From assembly GCF_001866665.1 (NCBI RefSeq), contig NZ_MLYO01000059.1, positions 1-64,000 of the forward strand: DNA of 64,000 nucleotides, given 5' to 3'. Positions 35,165 through 43,446 of this stretch are shown here, in pieces. The notes under the pieces were generated by a model. The model saw only the letters and a program-made list of their open reading frames with translations, was not told the origin of the DNA and searched no databases. The DNA is from Streptomyces monashensis (GTDB lineage Bacteria; Actinomycetota; Actinomycetes; Streptomycetales; Streptomycetaceae). Made by a program: the position numbers and the translations under genes. Each line of letters starts with the position of its first letter. Positions within the stretch are counted from its first letter, which is position 1.

Positions 35165-37140
35165 GCGCGGCAGGGCTGGAGATCTGCATCGTCGGGGCCG
35201 GTCCGCGAGGCCTGTCGGTCCTGGAGCGGATCTGCGCCAACGAACGCGAGTCGGCCACGCACCCGTCGGTGACCGTCCACGTCGTCGACCCGTACCGGCC
35301 CGGCGCCGGCCGCGTCTGGCGCACGACGCAGTCGCACGAGCTGCTGATGAACACCGTGGCCTCACAGGTGACCGTCTTCACCGACGACTCGGTGGTGATG
35401 GACGGGCCGGTGGAACCGGGGCCCAGCCTCCACGCCTGGGCCAAGGAGGTCGTCCTGGGCGCGGAGCGGGACCTGTTCGACGACCGCACCCGCGCACAGG
35501 CCCGCGCACTCCACCCGGACGCGTATCCGACCCGTGCCTTCTACGGCCACTATCTCGCCGACGTCTTCCGGCGGATCACGCAACAGGCCCCGTCGCACTG
35601 CACGATCGTCGAGCACCGTACCCGCGCCGTGGCCCTGGCGGACGAGGGCGAGGTGCCCGGCGGCCCCCAGACCCTCGAACTCGCCGACGGCAGTCGCCTG
35701 TCCGGCCTGGACGCGGTCGTCCTCGCGCTCGGCCATGTGCCGGGACGGCCCTCGCCGAAAGAGGCCGCATGGGCGCGCGCGGCCACCCGGCTCGGGCTGA
35801 CGTACTTCCTCCCGGCGAACCCCGCCGACCTCGACCTGTCGGCGGTCGAGCCCGGCCGGACGGTACTGATCCGCGGACTCGGGCTGAACTTCTTCGACCA
35901 GATGGCCCTGCTCACCCGCGGCCGGGGCGGCTCCTTCGTCCGACGCGGTGACCGGCTCGTCTACCTGCCCTCCGGACAGGAGCCGAGGATCGTCGCCGGG
36001 TCGCGGCGCGGCATCCCGTACCACGCGCGCGGGGAGAACGAGAAGGGCCCGCACGGCCGCTACGAGCCGCGACTGCTGACGACCGGGACGATCGGCGCCC
36101 TGCGGCGCAGGGCACACGACGGCGAGCGGATCCACTTCGCCACCGACCTGTGGCCGCTGGTCGCCAAGGAGGTCGAGTGCGTCTACTACGAGACACTGCT
36201 CACCGCCCGGGCACGGGCCGAGCAGGCGCCCGGATTCGGGCGGCGCTATCTGGCGGCCCCCGCCGGAGCCGCGCAGCGAGAACTGCTCGACGCCCACGGC
36301 ATCGAGCACCGGGTCCGCTGGGACTGGGAAGCCGTCGCGCAGCCCACGCGCGGGCGCCGCTTCGCCGACCGCGCCGGCTTTCGCCGCTGGCTCCTGGACT
36401 ATCTCGCCGACGACATCCGCCAGGCCCGGGCCGGCAACGTCAGCGGCCCGCTGAAGGCGGCCCTGGACGTGCTGCGGGACCTGCGCAACGAGCTGCGGCT
36501 CGCGGTCGATCACGGCGGCCTGGAGGGAAACTCGTACCGCGACGATCTGCAGGGCTGGTACACACCGCTCAACGCGTTCCTGTCCATCGGCCCGCCCGTC
36601 TCGCGCATCGAGGAGCTGCACGCGCTGATCGAGGCCGGGGTGGTCGACATCCTGGGGCCCGGCACGGAGATCGTCATGGCGACGGACGGCCCGCACACCG
36701 AGTTCGCGGCATCCTCCACCAGCGTCGACGCGGAGCCGGTACGGGCGACCGCGCTGATCGAGGCCCGGTTGCCGGAGCCCGATCTGCGGCAGACCGGCGA
36801 CGCCCTGCTGCGCCAGCTGCTGACCAGCGGCCAGATCACCCCGTACCGGATCGAGGGGAGCTGTGGCACGACGTACGAGTCGGGCGGCGTGGCGGTCACC
36901 GAGCGCCCCTACCGCACGGTGGACCGGCACGGCCGGGTACATCCGCGCCGGTTCGCCTACGGAGTTCCCACGGAGGCCGTGCACTGGGTGACGGCGGCCG
37001 GGATCAGGCCGGGCGTGAACTCGGTGATCCTCGGCGACTCGGACGCGATCGCCCGTGCCCTGCTCGCGCTCGCCCCGTCACGCGCGACATCCCCCGGAGC
37101 CGCCCGTGCCCGGATCGGCCTACTGAAGGTGACCTCATGA
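35161..37140 (+). CDS. creE: CreE/FzmM-type FAD N-monooxygenase (aspartate to nitrosuccinate)
   Basis: A 659-residue FAD/NAD(P)-binding protein. It begins EICIVGAGPRGLSVLERI (GxGPxG at residues 12-17), has VVLALGHVPGRP near 190, a second nucleotide-binding stretch VLIRGLGLNFFDQMALL near 235, and a long C-terminal half with LQGWYTPLNAFLSIGPPVSR. Length and layout match CreE, FzmM and related enzymes that oxidise the aspartate amino group to a nitro group. It is followed, with 4-nt overlap, by the CreD-type lyase that would release nitrous acid. Assignment rests on architecture and the two-gene pairing; a different N-hydroxylation is possible. Confidence 0.83.
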   Translation: MSAAGLEICIVGAGPRGLSVLERICANERESATHPSVTVHVVDPYRPGAGRVWRTTQSHELLMNTVASQVTVFTDDSVVMDGPVEPGPSLHAWAKEVVLGAERDLFDDRTRAQARALHPDAYPTRAFYGHYLADVFRRITQQAPSHCTIVEHRTRAVALADEGEVPGGPQTLELADGSRLSGLDAVVLALGHVPGRPSPKEAAWARAATRLGLTYFLPANPADLDLSAVEPGRTVLIRGLGLNFFDQMALLTRGRGGSFVRRGDRLVYLPSGQEPRIVAGSRRGIPYHARGENEKGPHGRYEPRLLTTGTIGALRRRAHDGERIHFATDLWPLVAKEVECVYYETLLTARARAEQAPGFGRRYLAAPAGAAQRELLDAHGIEHRVRWDWEAVAQPTRGRRFADRAGFRRWLLDYLADDIRQARAGNVSGPLKAALDVLRDLRNELRLAVDHGGLEGNSYRDDLQGWYTPLNAFLSIGPPVSRIEELHALIEAGVVDILGPGTEIVMATDGPHTEFAASSTSVDAEPVRATALIEARLPEPDLRQTGDALLRQLLTSGQITPYRIEGSCGTTYESGGVAVTERPYRTVDRHGRVHPRRFAYGVPTEAVHWVTAAGIRPGVNSVILGDSDAIARALLALAPSRATSPGAARARIGLLKVTS

Positions 37141-38570
37141 CACGACGTGAAACGTCCGACGCCCGCACCGACTCCGGACTGCTGTCACCGGTGCGGGCGG
37201 GAACCCCCGTCGAGGAAGCCGTGTCCGACCACGCCTGGCTGCAGGCCCTCCTCGACGCGGAGGCGGCGCTCGCCCGCGCCCAGGCGAGGCTGGGCACCGT
37301 ACCGCGGCCCGCCGCCGGCACCATCACCCGGGCGGCCCGGGCCGAGCGGCTCGATCTGCGCGCGCTGGCCCTGGCCGCGCGCGAGACCGCCAACCCGGTC
37401 GTGGGACTCGTCCGCGCCCTCACCGAGGTGGTGGCGGCCGAGGACCCGGCGGCCGCCGAGTACGTGCACCGCGGCTCGACCAGCCAGGACGTGCTGGACA
37501 CGGGCGCGATGCTGGTGTGCCGCCGAGCGCTGGGGCTGATCGGCGCGGATCTCACGCGGACCGCCGACGCCCTGGCCGCCCTCGCCGGGCGGCATCGCGA
37601 CACCGTCATGGCGGGCCGCACCCTCGGCCTGCACGCGGTCCCCACCACGTTCGGCCTGAAGGCCGCGGGCTGGCGGCAGTTGGCCGTGGACGCCCGGGCG
37701 CGCATCGCCGCCGCACGCGCCTCGCTGCCGGTCTCGCTGGGCGGGGCGGCGGGGACCCTGGCCGGCTATGTGGAGTGCGCGCGGCTCGACGCGGACGCCA
37801 CGGACCCGGACACCTACCACGACCGCCTCGTCGACGCGTTCGCAGCCGAGACCGGGCTGGTCCGCCCCGCACTGCCCTGGCACGCCCTGCGCACCCCGGT
37901 CGCCGACCTGGCCGCCGCGCTCGCTTTCACCACCGGAGCCCTGGGCAAACTGGCCGCCGACGTTCTCGTCCTGACCCGCACCGAGATCCGGGAGGTCGCC
38001 GAACCGGCGGTGGCCGGACGGGGAAGCTCGTCCGCGATGCCGCACAAGCGCAACCCCGTCCTCGCCACGCTGATCCGCAGCGCCGCCCTCCAGGTCCCCG
38101 GTCTGGCGGGCGGCCTGGCCCAGTGCCTGGTGACGGAGGACGAACGCTCGGCCGGCGCCTGGCACGCCGAATGGCTGCTGCTGCGCGAGTGCCTGCGGCT
38201 GACCGGGGGCGCGGCACACACCGCCGCCGAACTCGCGGAGGGGCTCACCGTCTCGCCGGAGAGGATGCGCCACAACCTCGCGCTCACCGGCAGCCAGGTG
38301 GTGACCGAGCGCCTGGCCGCCGCCCTCGCCCCGCGGCTCGGCAGAGCCGCGGCCAAGGTGCTGCTCGCCGAGGCGTCGGCGACCGCCGACCGGGAGGACC
38401 GTCCGCTGGCGCTCGTCCTGGGCGGCCTTCCCGACATCACCGCGCACTTCACCGAGAAGGCGCTGCACGATCTGCTCGACCCCACCGCCTACACCGGAGC
38501 CGCACGGGCGCTGGTCACCCGCGCGCTCGCCGCTCCCGCACCGTCGTTCCACGAGCCGGAGGTCCTGTGA
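37137..38570 (+). CDS. creD: CreD-type nitrosuccinate lyase (fumarase/adenylosuccinate lyase superfamily)
   Basis: A 477-residue member of the aspartase/fumarase superfamily. The signature GSSSAMPHKRNP is at 296-307, and other superfamily blocks are YVHRGSTSQDVLDTG near 109-123 and GRTLGLHAVPTTFG near 160-173. CreD releases nitrous acid from nitrosuccinate. The gene is translationally coupled to the CreE-type gene, which favours this role over purine or arginine metabolism or beta-carboxymuconate cycloisomerisation. ATGA overlaps on the upstream side; TGATG overlaps with metK. Confidence 0.87.
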   Translation: MTRRETSDARTDSGLLSPVRAGTPVEEAVSDHAWLQALLDAEAALARAQARLGTVPRPAAGTITRAARAERLDLRALALAARETANPVVGLVRALTEVVAAEDPAAAEYVHRGSTSQDVLDTGAMLVCRRALGLIGADLTRTADALAALAGRHRDTVMAGRTLGLHAVPTTFGLKAAGWRQLAVDARARIAAARASLPVSLGGAAGTLAGYVECARLDADATDPDTYHDRLVDAFAAETGLVRPALPWHALRTPVADLAAALAFTTGALGKLAADVLVLTRTEIREVAEPAVAGRGSSSAMPHKRNPVLATLIRSAALQVPGLAGGLAQCLVTEDERSAGAWHAEWLLLRECLRLTGGAAHTAAELAEGLTVSPERMRHNLALTGSQVVTERLAAALAPRLGRAAAKVLLAEASATADREDRPLALVLGGLPDITAHFTEKALHDLLDPTAYTGAARALVTRALAAPAPSFHEPEVL

Positions 38571-39778
38571 TGTCCCGTCGTCTGTTCACCTCGGAGTCCG
38601 TCACCGAGGGGCACCCCGACAAGATCGCCGACCGGATCAGCGACGCGATCCTGGACGCGCTCCTGCGCGAGGACCCGGCCTCCCGCGTGGCCGTCGAGAC
38701 CCTGATCACGACCGGCCAGGTGCACATCGCCGGCGAGGTCGCCACCACGGCGCACGTGCCGATCGCACAGCTGGTACGGGACACGATCCTGGGCATCGGC
38801 TACGACTCCTCGGCCAAGGGCTTCGACGGGGCCTCCTGCGGGGTGTCGGTGTCGATCGGCGCGCAGTCGCCGGACATCGCCCAGGGGGTGGACGCCGCCT
38901 ACGAGTCCCGGGTGGAGGGCCACGAGTATGCCCTGGACCAGCAAGGGGCAGGGGACCAGGGCATCATGTTCGGCTACGCGACCAGGGAGACGCCGACGCT
39001 GATGCCGCTGCCGATCGAGCTGGCACACCGGCTCTCCCGCCGCCTGGCCGCCGCCCGGCGCGACGGCTCGATCCCCTACCTGCGCCCGGACGGCAAGACC
39101 CAGGTCACCATCGAGTACCAGGGAAGCCGCCCCGTGCGTCTCGACACCGTGGTGGTCTCCTCGCAGCACGCCGCCGACATCGATCCCGCCTCGCTCCTCG
39201 AACCGGACATCAGGGAGTTCGTCGTGGAGCCCGTCCTGGACGAACTCGCCGAGGACGGCATCAAGGTGGGGTCGGACGGCCACCGGCTGCTCGTGAACCC
39301 CACGGGCCGGTTCGAGATCGGCGGTCCGATGGGCGACGCGGGCGTGACCGGCCGGAAGATCATCGCGGATACGTACGGGGGCATGGCACGCCACGGCGGC
39401 GGCGCGTTCTCCGGTAAGGACCCGTCGAAGGTGGACCGGTCGGCGGCGTACGCGATGCGATGGGTGGCCAAGAACGTGGTGGCCGCGGGGCTGGCGGAGC
39501 GGTGCGAGCTGCAGGTCGGCTACGCGATCGGCACAGCCGAGCCCGTGGGGCTGTTCGTGGAGACGTTCGGAACCGGCACCGTGGCGCAGGAGCGCATCGA
39601 GAAGGCCGTCGACGAGGTCTTCGACCTCCGTCCGGCGGCGATCATCCGGGACCTCGACCTGCTGCGGCCCCTCTACACACAGACCGCGGCCTACGGGCAC
39701 TTCGGCCGTGAACTGCCCGACTTCACCTGGGAACGGACCGACCGCGCCGACATGCTCCGCCGGGCCGCGGGGGCCTGA
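38570..39778 (+). CDS. metK: S-adenosylmethionine synthetase
   Basis: A 402-residue full-length MetK. It has FTSESVTEGHPDKIADRISD at the N-terminus, the GAGDQGIMFGYAT hexapeptide-type motif (residues 125-137), the second motif GGGAFSGKDPSKVDRSAAY near 280, and ends in the TAAYGHFGRE region. It makes SAM from methionine and ATP. As a second copy inside the operon it would raise SAM supply for the methyltransferase. It overlaps creD by one base and is one base from the kinase gene. Confidence 0.95.
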   Translation: MSRRLFTSESVTEGHPDKIADRISDAILDALLREDPASRVAVETLITTGQVHIAGEVATTAHVPIAQLVRDTILGIGYDSSAKGFDGASCGVSVSIGAQSPDIAQGVDAAYESRVEGHEYALDQQGAGDQGIMFGYATRETPTLMPLPIELAHRLSRRLAAARRDGSIPYLRPDGKTQVTIEYQGSRPVRLDTVVVSSQHAADIDPASLLEPDIREFVVEPVLDELAEDGIKVGSDGHRLLVNPTGRFEIGGPMGDAGVTGRKIIADTYGGMARHGGGAFSGKDPSKVDRSAAYAMRWVAKNVVAAGLAERCELQVGYAIGTAEPVGLFVETFGTGTVAQERIEKAVDEVFDLRPAAIIRDLDLLRPLYTQTAAYGHFGRELPDFTWERTDRADMLRRAAGA

Positions 39779-39779
39779 C

Positions 39780-40763
39780 ATGACCGTCGCGATCACCGGT
39801 TCGATCGCCACCGACCATCTCGCGGTCTTCCCCGGGCGGTTCGCGGATCAGCTGATCCCCGGCCGGCTGGACCGTGTCTCGCTGTCGTTCCTGGTCGACG
39901 ACCTCGACGTGCGCAAGGGGGGCGTGGCCGCCAACATCGCCTTCGGGCTCGGCGGCCTCGGCCTCGCACCGCTGCTGGTCGGCGCTGTCGGCGCCGACTT
40001 CGCGCCGTACGAGGTGTGGCTCAAGGACCACGGCGTCGACACCGGCGCGGTCCGTGTGTCCGACCGGCGGCAGACCGCCCGCTTCATGTGCACCACGGAC
40101 CGCGACGCCAACCAGATCGCCTCCTTCTACACGGGCGCGATGGCGGAGGCGCGCGAGATCGACCTGGCCCGCCTGCCCCTGCCCGCCGCCCGACTCGACC
40201 TCGTCCTCGTGGCCCCGAACGACCCCGAGGCGATGCTCCGCCACACACGGCAGTGCCGGGAGCTGGGCATCGCCTTCGCCGCCGACCCCTCGCAACAGCT
40301 GGCCCGCCTCGAAGGCCCGCAGGTACGGGAGTTGACCGACGGCGCGCGCTGGCTGTTCACCAACGAGTACGAGGCGGCCCTGCTCCAGGAGCGTACGGGC
40401 TGGACACACGACCAGGTCCTGTCCCGCGTGGACACCTGGGTCACCACACTCGGTGAGCGCGGCGCCCTCGTCGAGTCCGCCGGCGCACCGCCGCTCGCCG
40501 TCCCCGCGCTCCCCGACGTGCCGGTGGCCGACCCGACGGGCGCCGGAGACGCCTTCCGGGCCGGCTTCCTCGCCGCCACGACCTGGCGCTCCGCCCCCGC
40601 CACGGCGGCCCGCCTCGGCTGCGCCCTCGCCGCCCTCGCCCTGGCGACCGTGGGCTCGCAGGCCTATGAGATCGACCGCACGGCACTGCTCACCAAGGTG
40701 GCCGAGGCCTACGGCACCGAGGCCGCCGAGCCTCTCGCCCGCCGGCTGGGCGGCTCACCGTGA
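39780..40763 (+). CDS. PfkB-family sugar/adenosine kinase
   Basis: A 327-residue ribokinase-like enzyme. It has AITGSIATDHLAVFPGRFAD at the start, KGGVAANIAFGLGGLGLAPL near 45 (PfkB signature 1) and VPVADPTGAGDAFRAGFLAA near 245 (signature 2 with the catalytic Asp in GAGD). The placement next to metK suggests adenosine kinase, removing adenosine formed from S-adenosylhomocysteine. No S-adenosylhomocysteine hydrolase gene is present in the window. It follows metK after one base. Confidence 0.88.
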   Translation: MTVAITGSIATDHLAVFPGRFADQLIPGRLDRVSLSFLVDDLDVRKGGVAANIAFGLGGLGLAPLLVGAVGADFAPYEVWLKDHGVDTGAVRVSDRRQTARFMCTTDRDANQIASFYTGAMAEAREIDLARLPLPAARLDLVLVAPNDPEAMLRHTRQCRELGIAFAADPSQQLARLEGPQVRELTDGARWLFTNEYEAALLQERTGWTHDQVLSRVDTWVTTLGERGALVESAGAPPLAVPALPDVPVADPTGAGDAFRAGFLAATTWRSAPATAARLGCALAALALATVGSQAYEIDRTALLTKVAEAYGTEAAEPLARRLGGSP

Positions 40764-40878
40764 CCACGGCCTCCCGCACCGCCGCCGCGGAAGCCGAGGA
40801 GCCCGGAACCGCGGACGGGAACGCGATGTCCGAATGGCGCCAGACCGGGGGCGTGCGGGAGCCGAAGATGAGGACACG

Positions 40879-41601
40879 ATGTCCGACACCTCGACCACCC
40901 TCCCCACCGCACCACCCGGCCTCGACCGGGACGACCTGTTCCGGCAGCTGAACGAGGACGGTGTGGCGCTGACACCGCCGTTGCTGACCCGCGCGCAGTG
41001 CCGGCGGATCGCCGCGGCGTTCGACGATCCGGCTCTGTTCCGCTCCACCGTGGTCATGCAGCGCCACCGGTTCGGCCGCGGCACGTACAAGTACTTCGCC
41101 GACCCCGCCGCCGTACCGCTGGTGCAGCAACTTCGCGAGTGGCTGTACCCGCAGCTCGCGTGGATGGCCAACCGGTGGGCCCCCTTGCTCGGCGAACGGC
41201 CCTTCCCCGACACGCTGGACGAGTTGCTCGCCGAGTGCGCGGCACAGGGCCAGTCCAGGCCCACCCCGCTCCTGCTGCGCTACGACCGGGGCGACTACGC
41301 CTGCCTCCACCAGGACGTCTACGGCGACATCGTCTTTCCCCTCCAGGTCGCGGTCATGCTCAACGAGCCGGGAGAGGACTTCACCGGCGGTGAGAACGTC
41401 TTCGTCGAGCAGCGCCCCCGTTCCCAGTCCCGCGCACTGGTGATCAAGCCCGGCCTCGGGCAGGGAATGGTCTTTCCGGTCCGGCACCGCCCGGTACGCG
41501 CGGTCCACGGCTACCGCCGTCATCCCATGCGGCACGGCACCAACGCCGTCACCTCCGGCCGCCGCACCGTGCTGGGCCTGATCTTCCACAACGCCCGCTG
41601 A
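40879..41601 (+). CDS. 2OG-Fe(II) oxygenase, first of tandem pair
   Basis: A 240-residue protein with the iron-binding triad His144-Asp146 (CLHQDVYGD) and His219 (MRHGTNAV), and Arg228/229 (SGRRTVLGL) for 2-oxoglutarate. The FPLQVAVMLN and VFVEQRPRSQSR segments are shared with its neighbour at 41670. The family sits near Ada and related repair genes here; an AlkB-like oxidative dealkylation role is possible, but product tailoring is equally open. The ATG has AGGA upstream. A 115-bp gap separates it from the kinase. Confidence 0.82.
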   Translation: MSDTSTTLPTAPPGLDRDDLFRQLNEDGVALTPPLLTRAQCRRIAAAFDDPALFRSTVVMQRHRFGRGTYKYFADPAAVPLVQQLREWLYPQLAWMANRWAPLLGERPFPDTLDELLAECAAQGQSRPTPLLLRYDRGDYACLHQDVYGDIVFPLQVAVMLNEPGEDFTGGENVFVEQRPRSQSRALVIKPGLGQGMVFPVRHRPVRAVHGYRRHPMRHGTNAVTSGRRTVLGLIFHNAR

Positions 41602-41669
41602 AAGCCGCCGTCACCGGACGCGGCCCGGGCGACGACGGCGAAGACGCCCCGAGGGACGGAGACAGCCCC

Positions 41670-42410
41670 ATGACCGCCACCGAGACGACCGCCACAGCGC
41701 CGGCCTGGGCACGGCAGCGGGTCAGGGCGGCCGACTGGACCGCGCTCGCCGAAGAGCTGAACACCTACGGGTGCGCCGCCACGCCGCAGCTGCTCACCGC
41801 CGCCGAGTGCCGCGACCTCATCGCCCTCTACGACGACACACAGCGGTTCCGCAACACCGTCGACATGGCCCGTCACCGCTTCGGATCGGGCCAGTACCGC
41901 TACTTCACACACGACCTCCCCGAGCCGGTCGCCGCCCTGCGCGCCGCGCTCTACCCGTACCTGCTCGACATCGCCCGCGACTGGGCCCGCCGACTCGGCA
42001 GACCCGCCCCATGGCCCGACTCTCTCGACGAGTGGATCGCCCGGTGCCACGCGGCCGGGCAGGACCGCTCCGCGCAGATCCTGCTGCGCTACGCGGAGGG
42101 CGACTGGAACGCCCTGCACCGGGACGTCTTCGGCGACATGGTCTTCCCCCTCCAGGTCGTCATCGGCCTCGACGAGTACGGCACGGACTACACGGGCGGG
42201 GAATTCCTGCTCGTCGAGCAGCGGCCGCGCGCTCAGTCGCGCGGCACCACCGTGCCGTTGCGCCAGGGCCGGGGGCTGGTCTTCACCACGCGCGACCGCC
42301 CCGTGCGCACCAAGCGGGGCTGGTCCGCCGGTGCCACGCGGCACGGTGTGAGCACGGTCCGCACCGGCCGCCGCCACGCACTGGGCATCGTCTTCCACGA
42401 TGCGACGTAG
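41670..42410 (+). CDS. 2OG-Fe(II) oxygenase, second of tandem pair
   Basis: A 246-residue paralogue of the preceding protein: His150-Asp152 (ALHRDVFGD), His225 (TRHGVSTV) and Arg233/234 (TGRRHALGIVFH). The RHRFG, FPLQV and VEQRPRAQSR blocks align with the first copy, and divergence elsewhere suggests an old duplication. It is followed after 14 bp by the small Ada-zinc protein. The tandem pair and the Ada neighbour hint at a damage-repair module; the substrate is unproven. Confidence 0.82.
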   Translation: MTATETTATAPAWARQRVRAADWTALAEELNTYGCAATPQLLTAAECRDLIALYDDTQRFRNTVDMARHRFGSGQYRYFTHDLPEPVAALRAALYPYLLDIARDWARRLGRPAPWPDSLDEWIARCHAAGQDRSAQILLRYAEGDWNALHRDVFGDMVFPLQVVIGLDEYGTDYTGGEFLLVEQRPRAQSRGTTVPLRQGRGLVFTTRDRPVRTKRGWSAGATRHGVSTVRTGRRHALGIVFHDAT

Positions 42411-42424
42411 CGCGGTCGTGCGGC

Positions 42425-42685
42425 GTGTACGTGCTGACCGGACCGGACGGCCGCCCCTACACCTCCCTCACACCGGGCCGTTACGGCGGCCATCGCCGCG
42501 GGCGGCTGTACGGCAGACTGGACTGTCCCTCGGCGCTGCGGGCCATCGCCCGCGGCGGCTACGTCAGCGACCGCGTCTTCTTCGCCGACCGAACCACCGC
42601 ACAGGCGGCCGGGTACAGGCCGTGCGCCGTGTGCCTGCCGCAGGAGTACGCACGCTGGAAGCGAGAGCGAGGCAACGAGACATGA
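42425..42685 (+). CDS. Small Ada-type zinc-binding protein
   Basis: An 86-residue protein carrying only an Ada metal-binding-like domain: YTSLTPGRYGGHRRGRLYGR, LDCPSALRAIARGGYV, and RVFFADRTTAQAAGYRPCAVC. The Cys/His pattern is intact for a zinc site (His in GGHR, Cys in LDCPS, CAVC). No DNA-binding or methyltransferase domain is present. A GTG at 42425 is the likely start, though GTG 42431 is also possible and neither has a strong ribosome binding site. It overlaps the next gene by ATGA. Such proteins are common in actinomycetes, but the function is not established. Confidence 0.75.
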   Translation: MYVLTGPDGRPYTSLTPGRYGGHRRGRLYGRLDCPSALRAIARGGYVSDRVFFADRTTAQAAGYRPCAVCLPQEYARWKRERGNET

Positions 42686-43011
42686 CGACGTCCCCTCTGG
42701 TCCCGGCAGCCGCGGCCGCGGCCTACGGCGGGCTTCCAGCACCCTCTGCGCACACGAAGCCCGAACTGGACGCTCTCATCGTGCTGTTGACCCGCGCCGG
42801 GTTCCGGATCGAGTCGGTCGCGGTCGGGCACGCGCGCTACGCCGAGTCCCGCGCCGCCGCTGCCGCCTTTTCCACCGCGTGGCAGGCGCGGGGCGGGCAG
42901 GTACTGGCGACGCTCGACTGGCCGGAGACGTCCGCGTCCTGGCTGCGCCCCGCCCGGCGGCTGACCGCGCAGCGACCGGACGCATGGGTCGTGGTCGGGG
43001 CACTGAGCTGA
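42682..43011 (+). CDS. Hypothetical protein
   Basis: A 109-residue protein of unknown function. It starts at an ATG overlapping the previous stop (ATGA), so it belongs to the same operon. Alanine-rich N-terminus, then TKPELDALIVLLTRAGFRIE, and a C-terminal half WPETSASWLRPARRLTAQRP followed by DAWVVVGALS. There is no signal peptide or membrane segment. It could be a partner of the Ada-zinc protein; I cannot name a family. It is the last gene of the forward block. Confidence 0.7.
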   Translation: MTTSPLVPAAAAAAYGGLPAPSAHTKPELDALIVLLTRAGFRIESVAVGHARYAESRAAAAAFSTAWQARGGQVLATLDWPETSASWLRPARRLTAQRPDAWVVVGALS

Positions 43012-43446
43012 GCGCGTTGTTCACCGGCGGCGATGCCGGCATCTCCGCTGGTGTGCGGGCTCCCTGGCATGGTGGTCCAGCCGCCGTGTCGGGAGACCCC
43101 GGTGCTCCGACCGCCGACTGGTGTGAGCTGGCCGAGTACCCGGACCGCGCTCGTCACAGCCCCGCCTGATGCGCAAGTTCCCGGCAACTACCTGGGTGCG
43201 CTGGGCCGTGACAGGCCGCAATGGTCATTCGTCGTGGGCCGGGTGAACGGTCTCGGCGCCGAGGGGGAGCCGGGCGAGCCGTTGCTCTTTCCTCAGGGTC
43301 GGTTCGCCCGGCTCCGTCACCACGGCGTGGAACGGGTTGACGGAAGGCGTGGTGGAGGCCCCGGTCGAGGAGAGGTCCCGGTTGAGCGCGGCGAGGCGGA
43401 TGGCGCCGACCGCACTCAACCGGTTTCGTGGGCTCGGACCGGTTGC
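43012..43446. other. Gene-free stretch
   Basis: About 435 bp between the forward operon and the reverse-strand protease gene. A minus-strand ORF (43225-43419) and others lack support. GATGCCGGCATC is a short palindrome near 43030, too small to call a terminator. No RNA gene or mobile element is recognised. Confidence 0.45.

Noticed and set aside
33196..37140. 1314-codon + strand open frame whose upstream part overlaps two monooxygenase genes
   Set aside because: Only the part from 35161 is real (CreE-type). Upstream it is a shadow frame with Arg/Pro/Gly-rich composition.
40760..40951. 63-codon ORF overlapping the kinase stop (GTGA) and the first oxygenase start
   Set aside because: The overlap looks like coupling, but the translation is low-complexity and runs into the oxygenase gene in another frame.
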